A DNA stretch of 64,000 nt from the NCBI RefSeq assembly GCF_019511665.1, contig NZ_JAEUAW010000001.1:310001-374000 (forward strand). Direction: 5' to 3'. The notes beneath the pieces were generated by a model, which searched no databases, had not been told where the DNA came from, and was given only the letters and a program-made list of their open reading frames with translations. Origin of the DNA: Microbacterium jejuense (GTDB lineage: Bacteria; Actinomycetota; Actinomycetes; Actinomycetales; Microbacteriaceae). Positions 30,875-39,094 of this stretch are shown in pieces. The position numbers and the translations under genes were made by a program. Each line of letters starts with the position of its first letter. The first letter of the stretch is position 1.

Positions 30875-32803
30875 TTGCCTTTTGACGCTTCCCAGGCTGA
30901 CTCTGCGCCGACGCGCCGTTCCAGCCGCACTGCCGCAACGCCTGTGCAGGCGTCGACGGAGACCCTGGGAACCGCGGGTCGCGCCGACGCGCGACGCCAG
31001 GCGGCAGGCAGCGCGCCCGAGCGTCCGGCGGTCGTCTGGGGCCGTGTCGCCGAGGTGAAGCGGGTGGATGCCGCAACCCCGCCGACCGCGAAGCCCGAGG
31101 CCGTCACGCCTGTCGCCCCGGCAGCGCCCACCGCCCCTGCCGCGCGGGTCGTCGAGACGCCGGCCCCTGCGCCGTCCTCGGTCGGTCGGCCCGTCGCCTC
31201 GAGTCCCGTCGTCGAGCCGATCGCCCCCGCGACCCGCGTGCGCTCTTCGGCGTCCGCGGCGCGCCCGGCCGTCGCGGCCCCTGCCGCCGAGCAGCTCAGC
31301 CGCCGGTCGCGCCGAGCGCAGACCGGTGAGCAGCCGGTCGTCGTGCCGCCCATCGCGCCGGTCGCCCCCGAGGCTCCCGCGCGGGCCGCGGCCGCATTCG
31401 AGGCCGACCTGCCCTCGCGCGACGAGCCGGCGCCGCTGCGCGACACCGTGCTCGCGCCCGCTGAGCCCTTCGAACTCCTCGCTCCCGTCGTCGACGCGGA
31501 ACGCGCCGCCACTCCCGCACCCGCCGCGCAGGCACCCGCCGAGCCCTCGGAGCCCGCCGCGGCGCACTCCCCGTCCGACTGGATGGCAGAGACCCTCGCG
31601 CGGCTCATGGCCGCGGAGGCGGCCGCCGCTCCGGCCCCGGCCCCGGCGGTCGTCGAGCCGGTCGCCCCGCCGCGTTCCGCCGCTCCGGCGGGTGACGTGC
31701 GCGCGGCCGAGTCGATTCGTGCAGCCGAGCCGGTACGCGCGGAGGAGCAGGTGCGCGCGGCCGGGTCCGTCCCCGCGGCCGAGCCGGTGCGTGCGTCGCA
31801 GCGCCCGACCGAGACGGTGATCCCCGCACCGGAGCCCGCCGCCGAGCGCCCCCGCACCGAGCGTCCGCGCACCGAGCGCGTCGAGCCGCTGACCGGCCCC
31901 ATCCCCGCCCCCGCCGCCCCGGGCGTCGACGAGTTCGAGGCGGCCGCGCGGCTGTTCTCGTTCACGGGCGAGACCCCGACGCAGCGTCCGGCCCCGGCCG
32001 CGGAGGAGGCCTCCGACGCGCCGGCCGCTCACACCGCCACGCGTCGCGTCCAGACGCGCCGTGGCTCCGCCTTCCGCCGCGTCGCCACCACGTCCTTCTC
32101 CATCGGCGTGTTCGGCGTCGTCGGGCTCATCGCGGTCGGCATGACGACGCCGGTCGAGGCGGTCGCGGCCGTCCGCGGCACCGACGCGCTCTCGGTCATC
32201 GCGCCCGGCGATGTGGGAGGCGGGCTCGACGACTCCGAGATCCAGGCGTACGTGGCTCCGGGCGACGCGCAGAGCGACCCGCTCGACCGCACCGAGAACT
32301 ACGCGATCACGACGACCGCGCAGCTCGCCTCGGAAGCCGGCATCCGCAACTTCTCGAACCTGTTCCACAACGACCCGAACTCGAACATCCAGTGGCCCTT
32401 CGCGGTCGGCGTGACGATGTCGTACGGGTTCGGGATGCGGTCGGGCCGCATGCACGAGGGCATCGACTTCACGCCCGGCGCCGGCTCGCCCGTCCAGGCG
32501 ATCGCCGACGGCACGGTGCGCATCGCCTCGGAATCCGGTGGCGCCTACGGTGTGCATGTCGTGATCGATCACATCGTCGACGGCCAGCTGGTGTCGAGCC
32601 ACTACGCGCACATGCAGTACGGCTCGCTCAAGGTCGTCGCGGGTCAGCACGTCACGGTGGGCACCGTCATCGGCCGCACCGGCAACACCGGTCGCTCGTT
32701 CGGCGCCCACACGCACTTCGAGATCTGGAAGAACGGCACCACGCCGATCGACCCGTGGCCGTGGCTGCAGACGTACACCGACGGAACCCACACGGTGGGT
32801 TGA
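30875..32803 (+). CDS. M23 family metallopeptidase with long Ala/Pro-rich region
   Basis: About 642 residues if translation starts at TTG 30875; no good ATG/GTG with a ribosome site is in frame, so the start is uncertain. Roughly 400 residues of Ala/Pro/Glu low complexity come first, then a membrane segment (FSIGVFGVVGLIAVGMTTPV). An extracytoplasmic M23/LytM domain at the C-terminus carries the zinc motifs RMHEGIDFTPG (HxxxD) and GAHTHFEIW (HxH). It would cut peptidoglycan peptides or act as a LytM-type activator outside the membrane. The intracellular part is unusually long. Confidence 0.8.
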   Translation: MPFDASQADSAPTRRSSRTAATPVQASTETLGTAGRADARRQAAGSAPERPAVVWGRVAEVKRVDAATPPTAKPEAVTPVAPAAPTAPAARVVETPAPAPSSVGRPVASSPVVEPIAPATRVRSSASAARPAVAAPAAEQLSRRSRRAQTGEQPVVVPPIAPVAPEAPARAAAAFEADLPSRDEPAPLRDTVLAPAEPFELLAPVVDAERAATPAPAAQAPAEPSEPAAAHSPSDWMAETLARLMAAEAAAAPAPAPAVVEPVAPPRSAAPAGDVRAAESIRAAEPVRAEEQVRAAGSVPAAEPVRASQRPTETVIPAPEPAAERPRTERPRTERVEPLTGPIPAPAAPGVDEFEAAARLFSFTGETPTQRPAPAAEEASDAPAAHTATRRVQTRRGSAFRRVATTSFSIGVFGVVGLIAVGMTTPVEAVAAVRGTDALSVIAPGDVGGGLDDSEIQAYVAPGDAQSDPLDRTENYAITTTAQLASEAGIRNFSNLFHNDPNSNIQWPFAVGVTMSYGFGMRSGRMHEGIDFTPGAGSPVQAIADGTVRIASESGGAYGVHVVIDHIVDGQLVSSHYAHMQYGSLKVVAGQHVTVGTVIGRTGNTGRSFGAHTHFEIWKNGTTPIDPWPWLQTYTDGTHTVG

Positions 32804-32828
32804 GCGGTTCGGAGGAGGGCTTCGGCTC

Positions 32829-32837
32829 TGGTATCCT
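32829..32837 (+). promoter_or_regulatory. Extended -10 element of the tRNA-Thr/tRNA-Met transcript
   Basis: TGGTATCCT matches an extended -10 (TGnTATnnT) about 30 bases before tRNA-Thr. Confidence 0.45.
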
Positions 32838-32865
32838 CTTCTAGTTGCCTGCTTGCGGGCAGCAC

Positions 32866-32937
32866 GCCCCGATAGCTCAGTGGCAGAGCACTTCCATGGT
32901 AAGGAAGGGGTCGTCAGTTCAATCCTGACTCGGGGCT
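32866..32937 (+). tRNA. tRNA-Thr (GGT)
   Basis: Acceptor GCCCCGA pairs with TCGGGGC; anticodon stem CTTCC/GGAAG with loop ATGGTAA gives GGT. CCA is not encoded. Confidence 0.93.
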
Positions 32938-32971
32938 CGCAGCATCCACATCCACGACCGCGGATGCGTGC

Positions 32972-33045
32972 GGCAGGGTAGCTCAGTTGGTGAGAGCGCA
33001 CGACTCATAATCGTGAGGTCGCGGGTTCAAGCCCCGCTCCTGCTA
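32972..33045 (+). tRNA. tRNA-Met (CAT), elongator type
   Basis: Acceptor GGCAGGG pairs with TCCTGCT (two G-U pairs); anticodon loop CTCATAA in stem ACGA/TCGT. It lacks the initiator mismatch and closely resembles actinobacterial elongator tRNA-Met; a lysidine-type tRNA-Ile2 is a less likely alternative. Confidence 0.9.
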
Positions 33046-33051
33046 CAGATC

Positions 33052-33079
33052 AAATCCTCGGCACTGCCGGGGATTTTTT
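33052..33079 (+). terminator. Rho-independent terminator after tRNA-Met
   Basis: AAATCCTCGGC pairs with GCCGGGGATTT, followed by a T-run; the strongest intrinsic terminator in the window. Confidence 0.85.
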
Positions 33080-33152
33080 CGTTGCGGCCTGTCACCTGGA
33101 GTTCGCAGCGTGTGGGCCGACACGAGCGACCGCGAAGGTCTTCGGCTGTTGG

Positions 33153-33158
33153 TAGCGT
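33153..33158 (+). promoter_or_regulatory. -10 element TAGCGT of the 33166 gene
   Basis: TAGCGT ends seven bases before GTG 33166, predicting a leaderless start there. Confidence 0.45.
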
Positions 33159-33165
33159 CGCTCAC

Positions 33166-33825
33166 GTGATGTCTGCTCCACGCACGACCGCAGAGGTGAG
33201 CCCGGCGGTAGCGCGTCACCTCGGTGTCTGGATCGTGCTCGCGGGCGGGCTCTCCGCGCTGCCCTTCGGCTCGACGGCGTTGTCACTTGTGCGTGAGCAG
33301 CTGCACATCGGCTGCGGCATGGGAGCACCGGGCTCGGAAGGCGCTGACACCTGGACCTGCAGCGACGGCATCGGATACCTCGGCATCGCCATGACTCTTG
33401 GCGGGATGTGGCTCCTTGCGGTGCTGCTCGGGGCCCTTGCGGCAGGAGCTGTTCGCCGAGACGACGCAGCAAGAGCGGTGCTCGTGCTGGTCGCCGGGGC
33501 GTCGACCGCATGGGTCCTGGGGTTCACCTGGTACGGGTCGAGCGAGCTCGTCCAGGACGAGTACGCACCGATGGACGGCCAGGCCTACTGGCAGGCGGCG
33601 GTGGGCCCGGCCGCCATCGTCGCCGCGGCGAGCATTGTGATCGCCGTCGTCGGCCTCTGTGTTCGGGGACGACTGAGCCAGGCCGCTCATGCCGCTGCAG
33701 CCGTGGGCATCGTCGTGGCCACGGCGCTCCAACCTGGCCTCGGCGTCAACACGATCCCGGCGGCGGCGCTGCTCGCTGCTGCCGCTGTACGGGCCACAGG
33801 AGTCATCCGTCAGGCCGGATCTTGA
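33166..33825 (+). CDS. Hypothetical membrane protein (two-cysteine outer loop)
   Basis: 219 residues from GTG 33166 (the next codon, ATG 33169, is the alternative). About five hydrophobic segments: 20-42, 78-105, 112-130, 150-172 and 185-208. A loop near residues 50-70 contains two cysteines (LHIGCGMG and TWTCSDG) that could form a disulfide outside the cell. No family recognised. Its TGA overlaps the ATG of the kinase gene. Confidence 0.7.
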   Translation: MMSAPRTTAEVSPAVARHLGVWIVLAGGLSALPFGSTALSLVREQLHIGCGMGAPGSEGADTWTCSDGIGYLGIAMTLGGMWLLAVLLGALAAGAVRRDDAARAVLVLVAGASTAWVLGFTWYGSSELVQDEYAPMDGQAYWQAAVGPAAIVAAASIVIAVVGLCVRGRLSQAAHAAAAVGIVVATALQPGLGVNTIPAAALLAAAAVRATGVIRQAGS

Positions 33826-34457
33826 TGATGCCGTGGCCAGAACGGAGGACCGTGGGCGAGAACGGTCACCCCGGGTACGACGACGTGTTGAGGGACACCC
33901 GCCAACTGATCGCCGAGCTGGATCGGCCGCCTGTGGTCGCGATCGGCGGTCATGGTGGGGCGGGCAAGTCCACGCTCGCGCTGCGGCTGGCCGCAGACCT
34001 CGGGATCAGCCCGTCGCAGGTCGTTCCGACCGACCGGCTGTACGCGGCCGTCGACACCCGGCGAGCCGGCCTCTTCGAGATCCAAGACTGGCCGGCGACC
34101 TTCGATCTGCTCCGTCGAGTGAGAACGGGCGGGGAGGCGCGACTGCGCTACGCGCGTCGTGGATACGACGGGCAAGAAGGCCTTGTCGACGAGGCCATGC
34201 CGGTGGCTGTCATCGTCGAAGGCATCCGCATCCTTCGGCCGGAGACGGCGTCGCTCATCGACCTCGCCGTCTGGATCGACCTGGACCCCCGGATCGCAGG
34301 TGAGCGTGCGAAGGCGCGGAACCGGGATCAGGGCGACGACGAGGCCGAGATCGTGCTCTGGGACACGAAGTGGATCCCCGAGGGCGTCGAGTACGAACGC
34401 GTCGTACGCCCGCAGCAGCTCGCGCACCTCGTGCTGCGCCCGGCCGATCTCGAGTGA
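33825..34457 (+). CDS. Uridine-kinase-like P-loop kinase
   Basis: 210 residues from the ATG overlapping the upstream stop; GTG 33852 behind GGAGG is a possible shorter start. The P-loop AIGGHGGAGKSTLALRLA is near residue 40, and the lid/base pattern VVPTDRLYAAVD and VIVEGIRILRP resembles the uridine kinase / phosphoribulokinase fold. Substrate unknown; a nucleoside or small-molecule kinase is likely. Confidence 0.75.
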   Translation: MMPWPERRTVGENGHPGYDDVLRDTRQLIAELDRPPVVAIGGHGGAGKSTLALRLAADLGISPSQVVPTDRLYAAVDTRRAGLFEIQDWPATFDLLRRVRTGGEARLRYARRGYDGQEGLVDEAMPVAVIVEGIRILRPETASLIDLAVWIDLDPRIAGERAKARNRDQGDDEAEIVLWDTKWIPEGVEYERVVRPQQLAHLVLRPADLE

Positions 34458-34500
34458 CCGGGGCGGCAGGGGCGTGCGCACCATGCCAACCGGTCGATTC

Positions 34501-34514
34501 CTACAACGTTCTAG
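34501..34514 (+). promoter_or_regulatory. Operator-like site upstream of the LacI regulator
   Basis: CTACAACGTTCTAG is nearly palindromic around AACGTT, the same core as the twin sites at 35632-35656. It lies near the -35 position of a promoter with -10 TAAGGT (34522-34527), suggesting autoregulation. Confidence 0.55.
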
Positions 34515-34545
34515 ATCACGCTAAGGTTTCCGACGAGGGGGATGA

Positions 34546-35565
34546 ATGGCATCGACACTGCACGACGTGGCGCGGCTCGCGGGCGTATCGATGCAGACGG
34601 TCTCGAACGTCATCAATGACTACCCGCATATTCGTCCGGCGACGCGTGCGAAGGTCGAGGAGGCCATCGCCCAGCTGGGCTACACCCCCAATCTGACCGC
34701 ACGGAATCTGCGCTCCGGGCGCACGGGCGCCATCGCGCTCGCCGTGCCCGATCTCGCATTGAGCTACTTCGCCGAGCTTGCGGCGGAAGTCATCGCCGAG
34801 GCGGAGCGCGCCGGTGTCGGTGTGTTCGTCGAGCAGACCGGCGGCGACAGGGACCGCGAGCTGGAGCTGTTGAGCAGTCCCCGGCTCAAGCTCACCGACG
34901 GACTCGTCTTCAGTGCTCTCGGGATGGGGCAGGAGGACGTCGCACGGCTGGACGTGCCCTATCCCATGGTGCTGCTCGGCGAGCGCATCTTCGACGGCGC
35001 CCTCGACCACGTCACCATGCAGAATGTCGAGGCCGCGCGCGCCGTCACGGACTACCTGCTGGCCTCCGGGCGCCGTCGTATCGCTGTCATCGGCGCCCAC
35101 GAGGGTGAGGTGATCGGCTCGGCCGGTCTGCGTCTGCGCGGGTATCGGGAAGCCCTCGAGCGAGCCGGCATCCCATACGACGAGGACATCGTCGCGTACA
35201 CGACGCTGTGGCACCGCACGAACGGCGCAGTTGCCATGAGGGAGCTGCTCCGGAGCGGCGTGGAGTTCGACGCTGTCTTCGCTCTCAACGACACGCTTGC
35301 TCTGGGCGCCATGCGGGCTCTCGAGGAGGCGGGGCTGCACGTGCCGCGCGACGTCTCAGTCGTCGGCTGGGATGACCTCGACGAGGCGCAGTTCTCGATC
35401 CCGTCACTGACGACGGTCGATCCCGGGAGGTCGTGGATCGCGCGCACTGCAGTACAGACGCTGCTGAAGCGCATCGCCGAGCCTCAGTCGGGTCACGCCG
35501 TGCGCCTGCAGCTGGCGGACTTCCGCATCGTGGAGCGCGAGTCCGCGCCAGCGCGCATCGCCTGA
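34546..35565 (+). CDS. LacI-family transcriptional regulator of the arabinoside operon
   Basis: 339 residues. The N-terminal helix-turn-helix TLHDVARLAGVSMQTVSNVI and hinge helix YTPNLTARNLRSGRT are typical; a periplasmic-binding-like sensor domain follows (GAIALAVPDLALSYFAELAA; VFALNDTLALGAMRALEEAG; SVVGWDDLDEAQ). ATG with GAGGGGGATG upstream. It sits just ahead of the arabino-oligosaccharide operon and most likely represses it through AACGTT operators until an arabinose-containing sugar binds. Confidence 0.92.
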   Translation: MASTLHDVARLAGVSMQTVSNVINDYPHIRPATRAKVEEAIAQLGYTPNLTARNLRSGRTGAIALAVPDLALSYFAELAAEVIAEAERAGVGVFVEQTGGDRDRELELLSSPRLKLTDGLVFSALGMGQEDVARLDVPYPMVLLGERIFDGALDHVTMQNVEAARAVTDYLLASGRRRIAVIGAHEGEVIGSAGLRLRGYREALERAGIPYDEDIVAYTTLWHRTNGAVAMRELLRSGVEFDAVFALNDTLALGAMRALEEAGLHVPRDVSVVGWDDLDEAQFSIPSLTTVDPGRSWIARTAVQTLLKRIAEPQSGHAVRLQLADFRIVERESAPARIA

Positions 35566-35596
35566 CGTTCTTCTCCGCCGAATCCCGAATCGGCAC

Positions 35597-35626
35597 TTGA
35601 CACAATGGCTCGACGTCCAGCAGTAT
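35597..35626 (+). promoter_or_regulatory. Promoter of the arabinoside operon
   Basis: A perfect -35 TTGACA (35597-35602) and a weak -10 CAGTAT (35621-35626), 18 bases apart. Confidence 0.6.
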
Positions 35627-35631
35627 GCCTC

Positions 35632-35656
35632 TGGAACGTTAATCTTTAACGTTCCA
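35632..35656 (+). promoter_or_regulatory. Twin LacI-type operator (inverted repeat)
   Basis: TGGAACGTTAA, three bases, then its exact complement TTAACGTTCCA: two AACGTT-centred sites 13 bases apart, placed at the predicted transcription start. A bound repressor would block the operon promoter. Confidence 0.7.
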
Positions 35657-35750
35657 TAACGCGAGGCTCAGTGTGGCGCCCCACACCAGAACTGCTCGCA
35701 TCCACTCCGAAGACACCGGTGTCCGCACCGCGAGAGGAAGCACACAGCCA

Positions 35751-37085
35751 ATGAAGTCGAAGGTTCTTGCCGGGCTCGGCGTCGTCGCCGTCGCCGCGGC
35801 AGCACTCACGGGATGCTCGTCCAGCAGCGACGCCGCGGCATCCTGCACGAACAAGATCGAGAAGCCCGACGCCACGCAGGTCACCGTGTGGGCGTGGTAC
35901 CCCGCGTTCGAAGACGTCGTCGACCTCTTCAACACGACGCACGACGACGTCCAGATCTGCTGGACCAACGCCGGCCAGGGCAACGACGAGTACACCAAGT
36001 TCTCGACCGCCATCGAGTCGGGCAGCGGAGCGCCCGACGTGATCATGCTCGAGGCAGAGGTGCTCTCGAGCTTCTCGATCCGCGACGCACTCGTCGACCT
36101 GTCGGAGTATGGCGCGAACGACGTCAAGGCCGACTACACCGAGGGTGCGTGGAAGGACGTCTCGTCCGGCAGTGCCGTGTACGCGATTCCCGTCGACGGC
36201 GGGCCCATGGGCATGCTCTACCGCAAAGACATCCTCGACAAGTACGGCATCACGCCGCCCACCACGTGGGCCGAGTTCGCGGACGCGGCCCAGAAGCTGA
36301 AGGATGCCGGTGCCCCCGGTGTGCTCGCTGACTTCCCGCCGAACGGCCGCGCGTACACGCAAGCCCTCTTCGCGCAGTCCGGCGCTGTGCCGTTCACGTA
36401 CGACAGTGCCAAGCCGACGGACATCGGCATCGACGTCAACGACCAGGGCTCGAAGGACGTCCTCTCGTACTGGCAGAACCTGACCGACAAGGGTCTCGTG
36501 GCTGTCGACGAAGCGTTCACCGCCGACTACAACACGATGCTCGTCGACGGCACCTACGCCATCTACGTCGCCGCCGCGTGGGGTCCCGGGTACCTGCAGG
36601 GCCTAGAAGGCACGGACGACAACGCCCAGTGGCGTGCCGCGCCCGTTCCTCAGTGGGACACCGCCAACCCGGTCCAGATCAACTGGGGCGGCTCCACTTT
36701 CGCCGTCACGAGCCAGGCGAAGGACAAGGAGGCCTCGGCCACTGTCGCCAAGGAGATCTTCGGCACGGAGGACGCGTGGAAGATCGGCATCGAGAAGGCG
36801 GCACTGTTCCCGCTGTGGAAGCCCATCCTCGAGTCGGACTACTTCGCCGACCTGGAGTACCCGTTCTTCGGCGGGCAGCAGATCAACAAGGAGGTCTTCC
36901 TCCCCGCGGCCGCCGGCTACTCGGGCTTCACGTTCAGCCCGTTCCAGAACTACGCCTACGACCAGCTCCAGCAGGAAGTGACCGCCGTCGTCGTCGACAA
37001 GGAGAAGGACGCCGGGCAGGCGCTCGACGACCTCCAGGCGACGCTCGAGAAGTACGCGAAGGACCAGGGCTTCACCCTCGAGTGA
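35751..37085 (+). CDS. Arabino-oligosaccharide-binding lipoprotein (SBP_bac_1)
   Basis: 444 residues. The lipoprotein signal ends LTGC with Cys22. The binding-protein core shows QVTVWAWYPAFEDVVDLFN, SGSGAPDVIMLEAEVLSSFS, YAIPVDGGPMGMLYRKDILD and MLVDGTYAIYVAAAWGPGYL. The substrate is inferred from the GH51 and GH43 genes in the same operon: arabinan- or arabinoxylan-derived oligosaccharides. GAGAGGAAG lies about ten bases before the ATG. Confidence 0.88.
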   Translation: MKSKVLAGLGVVAVAAAALTGCSSSSDAAASCTNKIEKPDATQVTVWAWYPAFEDVVDLFNTTHDDVQICWTNAGQGNDEYTKFSTAIESGSGAPDVIMLEAEVLSSFSIRDALVDLSEYGANDVKADYTEGAWKDVSSGSAVYAIPVDGGPMGMLYRKDILDKYGITPPTTWAEFADAAQKLKDAGAPGVLADFPPNGRAYTQALFAQSGAVPFTYDSAKPTDIGIDVNDQGSKDVLSYWQNLTDKGLVAVDEAFTADYNTMLVDGTYAIYVAAAWGPGYLQGLEGTDDNAQWRAAPVPQWDTANPVQINWGGSTFAVTSQAKDKEASATVAKEIFGTEDAWKIGIEKAALFPLWKPILESDYFADLEYPFFGGQQINKEVFLPAAAGYSGFTFSPFQNYAYDQLQQEVTAVVVDKEKDAGQALDDLQATLEKYAKDQGFTLE

Positions 37086-37153
37086 GCCATCGGGCCGGCT
37101 CCCGACCGGAGCCGGCCCGACCTGCAATCCGCCTCCAAAGGAAGGGATCCGCC

Positions 37154-38095
37154 ATGGCGACCAACGTCGTCGATACGCCGGCCAGAGCTCGGCGCGGACA
37201 GAGCGCGCACCGCCGCAGCGCCATCCATCGCCGCCAGAACATCGGCTGGCTCTTCATCACGCCGTTCCTCGTCATCTTCGCGGTGTTCCTCGTGTTCCCG
37301 CTCGTCTACGCGTTCGGCATGAGCCTGTTCAGCTCGACGCTGGCGACCGGCACGAAGTTCGTCGGTGTCGGCAACTACCTCAAGGCTTTCACCGACCCCC
37401 TCTTCCTCGCGGGACTCGGCCGGGTCGCACTGTTCGCGATCGTGATGATCCCGCTGCAGATGATCGTCGCGCTCATCGCGGCGCTGACGCTCGACACGCT
37501 CGCGACGTGGTTGGCGAAGACGTCGCGGCTGTTCATCTTCGCGCCCTACGCCATCCCGGTCGTCATCGGCGCGCTCATGTGGAGCTTCCTGTACAGCCCC
37601 CGATTCGGACCGGCCGGAACCATCTTCGACCTGTTCGGTCTGCCGGCGCCCGACTTCCTGTCGTCCGGCACGATCTTCTTCAGCCTGGTCAACATCGTCA
37701 CGTGGCAGTGGTCGGGGTACTACATGATCGTCATCTACGCGGCCCTGCGTGCGATCGACCCCTCGATCTACGAGGCGGCGCGCATCGATGGCGCCAACGG
37801 CATGCAGATCGCCACGCGCATCAAGGTGCCCATGATCTCGTCGTCGATGGTCATGGTGCTCACCTTCGCCCTGATCGGCACGCTGCAGTTCTTCACCGAG
37901 CCGACGGTGCTCCGCAGCGTCGCCTCCGGCGCCCTGCCCGCCGACTACACCCCGAACATGTACGCCTTCGCACTGGCGTTCAGCTACAGCCAGTTCAACT
38001 ACGCCTCGACGATCGCCTTCTCGCTTGCCATCGTCGTGTTCATCGGATCGTTCGGGTTCCTCTTCCTGACCCGCAGACAGAGCGGACTCAAGTGA
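37154..38095 (+). CDS. ABC sugar permease (MalF/UgpA/AraP type)
   Basis: 313 residues, six membrane segments starting near residue 33 (NIGWLFITPFLVIFAVFLVF). The EAA loop is DPSIYEAARIDGANGMQI near residue 205. AAAGGAAGGG is the ribosome site. It pairs with the next permease through a TGATG overlap. Confidence 0.9.
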   Translation: MATNVVDTPARARRGQSAHRRSAIHRRQNIGWLFITPFLVIFAVFLVFPLVYAFGMSLFSSTLATGTKFVGVGNYLKAFTDPLFLAGLGRVALFAIVMIPLQMIVALIAALTLDTLATWLAKTSRLFIFAPYAIPVVIGALMWSFLYSPRFGPAGTIFDLFGLPAPDFLSSGTIFFSLVNIVTWQWSGYYMIVIYAALRAIDPSIYEAARIDGANGMQIATRIKVPMISSSMVMVLTFALIGTLQFFTEPTVLRSVASGALPADYTPNMYAFALAFSYSQFNYASTIAFSLAIVVFIGSFGFLFLTRRQSGLK

Positions 38096-39048
38096 TGGCC
38101 GTCCTCCCCGCATCGCCCCTCGACACGCGCACGGTGTCGACGACCGAGCGCGTGCACCTCAGCCGCGAAGACAAGCGGCGCGCGCGTGAGGAGCGTCGCC
38201 GCGCCGCCGGCGGCCGCCGCATCGGGTCCCACGTGCTGCTGATCGTCATGGCGATCTACTTCATCGTCCCCATCTGGTGGCTCTTCGTCGCCTCGACCAA
38301 GAGCACCGGAAGCCTCTTCTCGAGCCCCGCCTTCTGGTTCGACGACCCCTCCGCGTTCTTCACCAACATCGCCGGGCTCTTCGAACACCAGGGCGGGATC
38401 TATTGGCGCTGGCTCGCGAACTCGTTCCTGTATGCGTTCAGTGCGGGCATCGGTGCGACGATCGTCGCGGTGCTCGCGGGATACGGCTTCGCCAAGTACC
38501 GCTTCCGCGGTCGCGGCGTCATGTTCGGCATGATCCTCGGCTCGGTGATGGTTCCCCTCACGGCGCTGGTGATCCCCACGTTCATGCTGCTGAGCCAGTA
38601 CGGTCTCATCAACACGCCATGGGCCGTCATCCTGCCGTCCCTGCTGAACCCGTTCGGCGTGTACCTCATGCGGGTGTACACGCAGGATGCCGTGCCGGAC
38701 GAGCTGCTCGAGGCGTCGCGCATCGACGGCGCAGGGGAGTGGCGCACCTTCGCGACGATCGTCGTGCCGCTTCTGCGGCCCGCGATCATCACGGTGCTGC
38801 TCCTTTCGATCGTGGGCACGTGGAACAACTTCTTCCTGCCCTTGGCCGTGCTGACCAATCCGGATCTCCTTCCCGTCACAGTGGGTCTCAACCGCTGGCT
38901 GGCTCTCTCCAACGCCGGCGCCGGGGGCGAGCAGGTGTGGAACCTCATCACGACCGGCGCCTTCATCTCGGTGCTGCCGCTCCTGCTCTCGTTCCTCTTT
39001 CTGCAGCGCTACTGGCAGGGCGGGCTGACCGTCGGCAGCGTCCGCTAA
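38095..39048 (+). CDS. ABC sugar permease (MalG/AraQ type)
   Basis: 317 residues. A basic cytoplasmic N-terminus (EDKRRAREERRRAAGGRR) is followed by six membrane segments. EAA loop PDELLEASRIDGAGEWRTF near residue 205; C-terminal QRYWQGGLTVGSVR. Its ATG overlaps the upstream stop. No ATPase gene follows, so a shared multi-sugar ATPase is needed. Confidence 0.9.
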   Translation: MAVLPASPLDTRTVSTTERVHLSREDKRRAREERRRAAGGRRIGSHVLLIVMAIYFIVPIWWLFVASTKSTGSLFSSPAFWFDDPSAFFTNIAGLFEHQGGIYWRWLANSFLYAFSAGIGATIVAVLAGYGFAKYRFRGRGVMFGMILGSVMVPLTALVIPTFMLLSQYGLINTPWAVILPSLLNPFGVYLMRVYTQDAVPDELLEASRIDGAGEWRTFATIVVPLLRPAIITVLLLSIVGTWNNFFLPLAVLTNPDLLPVTVGLNRWLALSNAGAGGEQVWNLITTGAFISVLPLLLSFLFLQRYWQGGLTVGSVR

Positions 39049-39094
39049 CCCATCTCGCTCCTTCCTCCGTTCCCCACGAACAGAAAGCACACCC

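Noticed and set aside
30809..33001. A 730-codon minus-strand frame opposite the M23 peptidase and tRNA-Thr
   Set aside because: It runs through a tRNA gene and mirrors the low-complexity coding of the plus strand.
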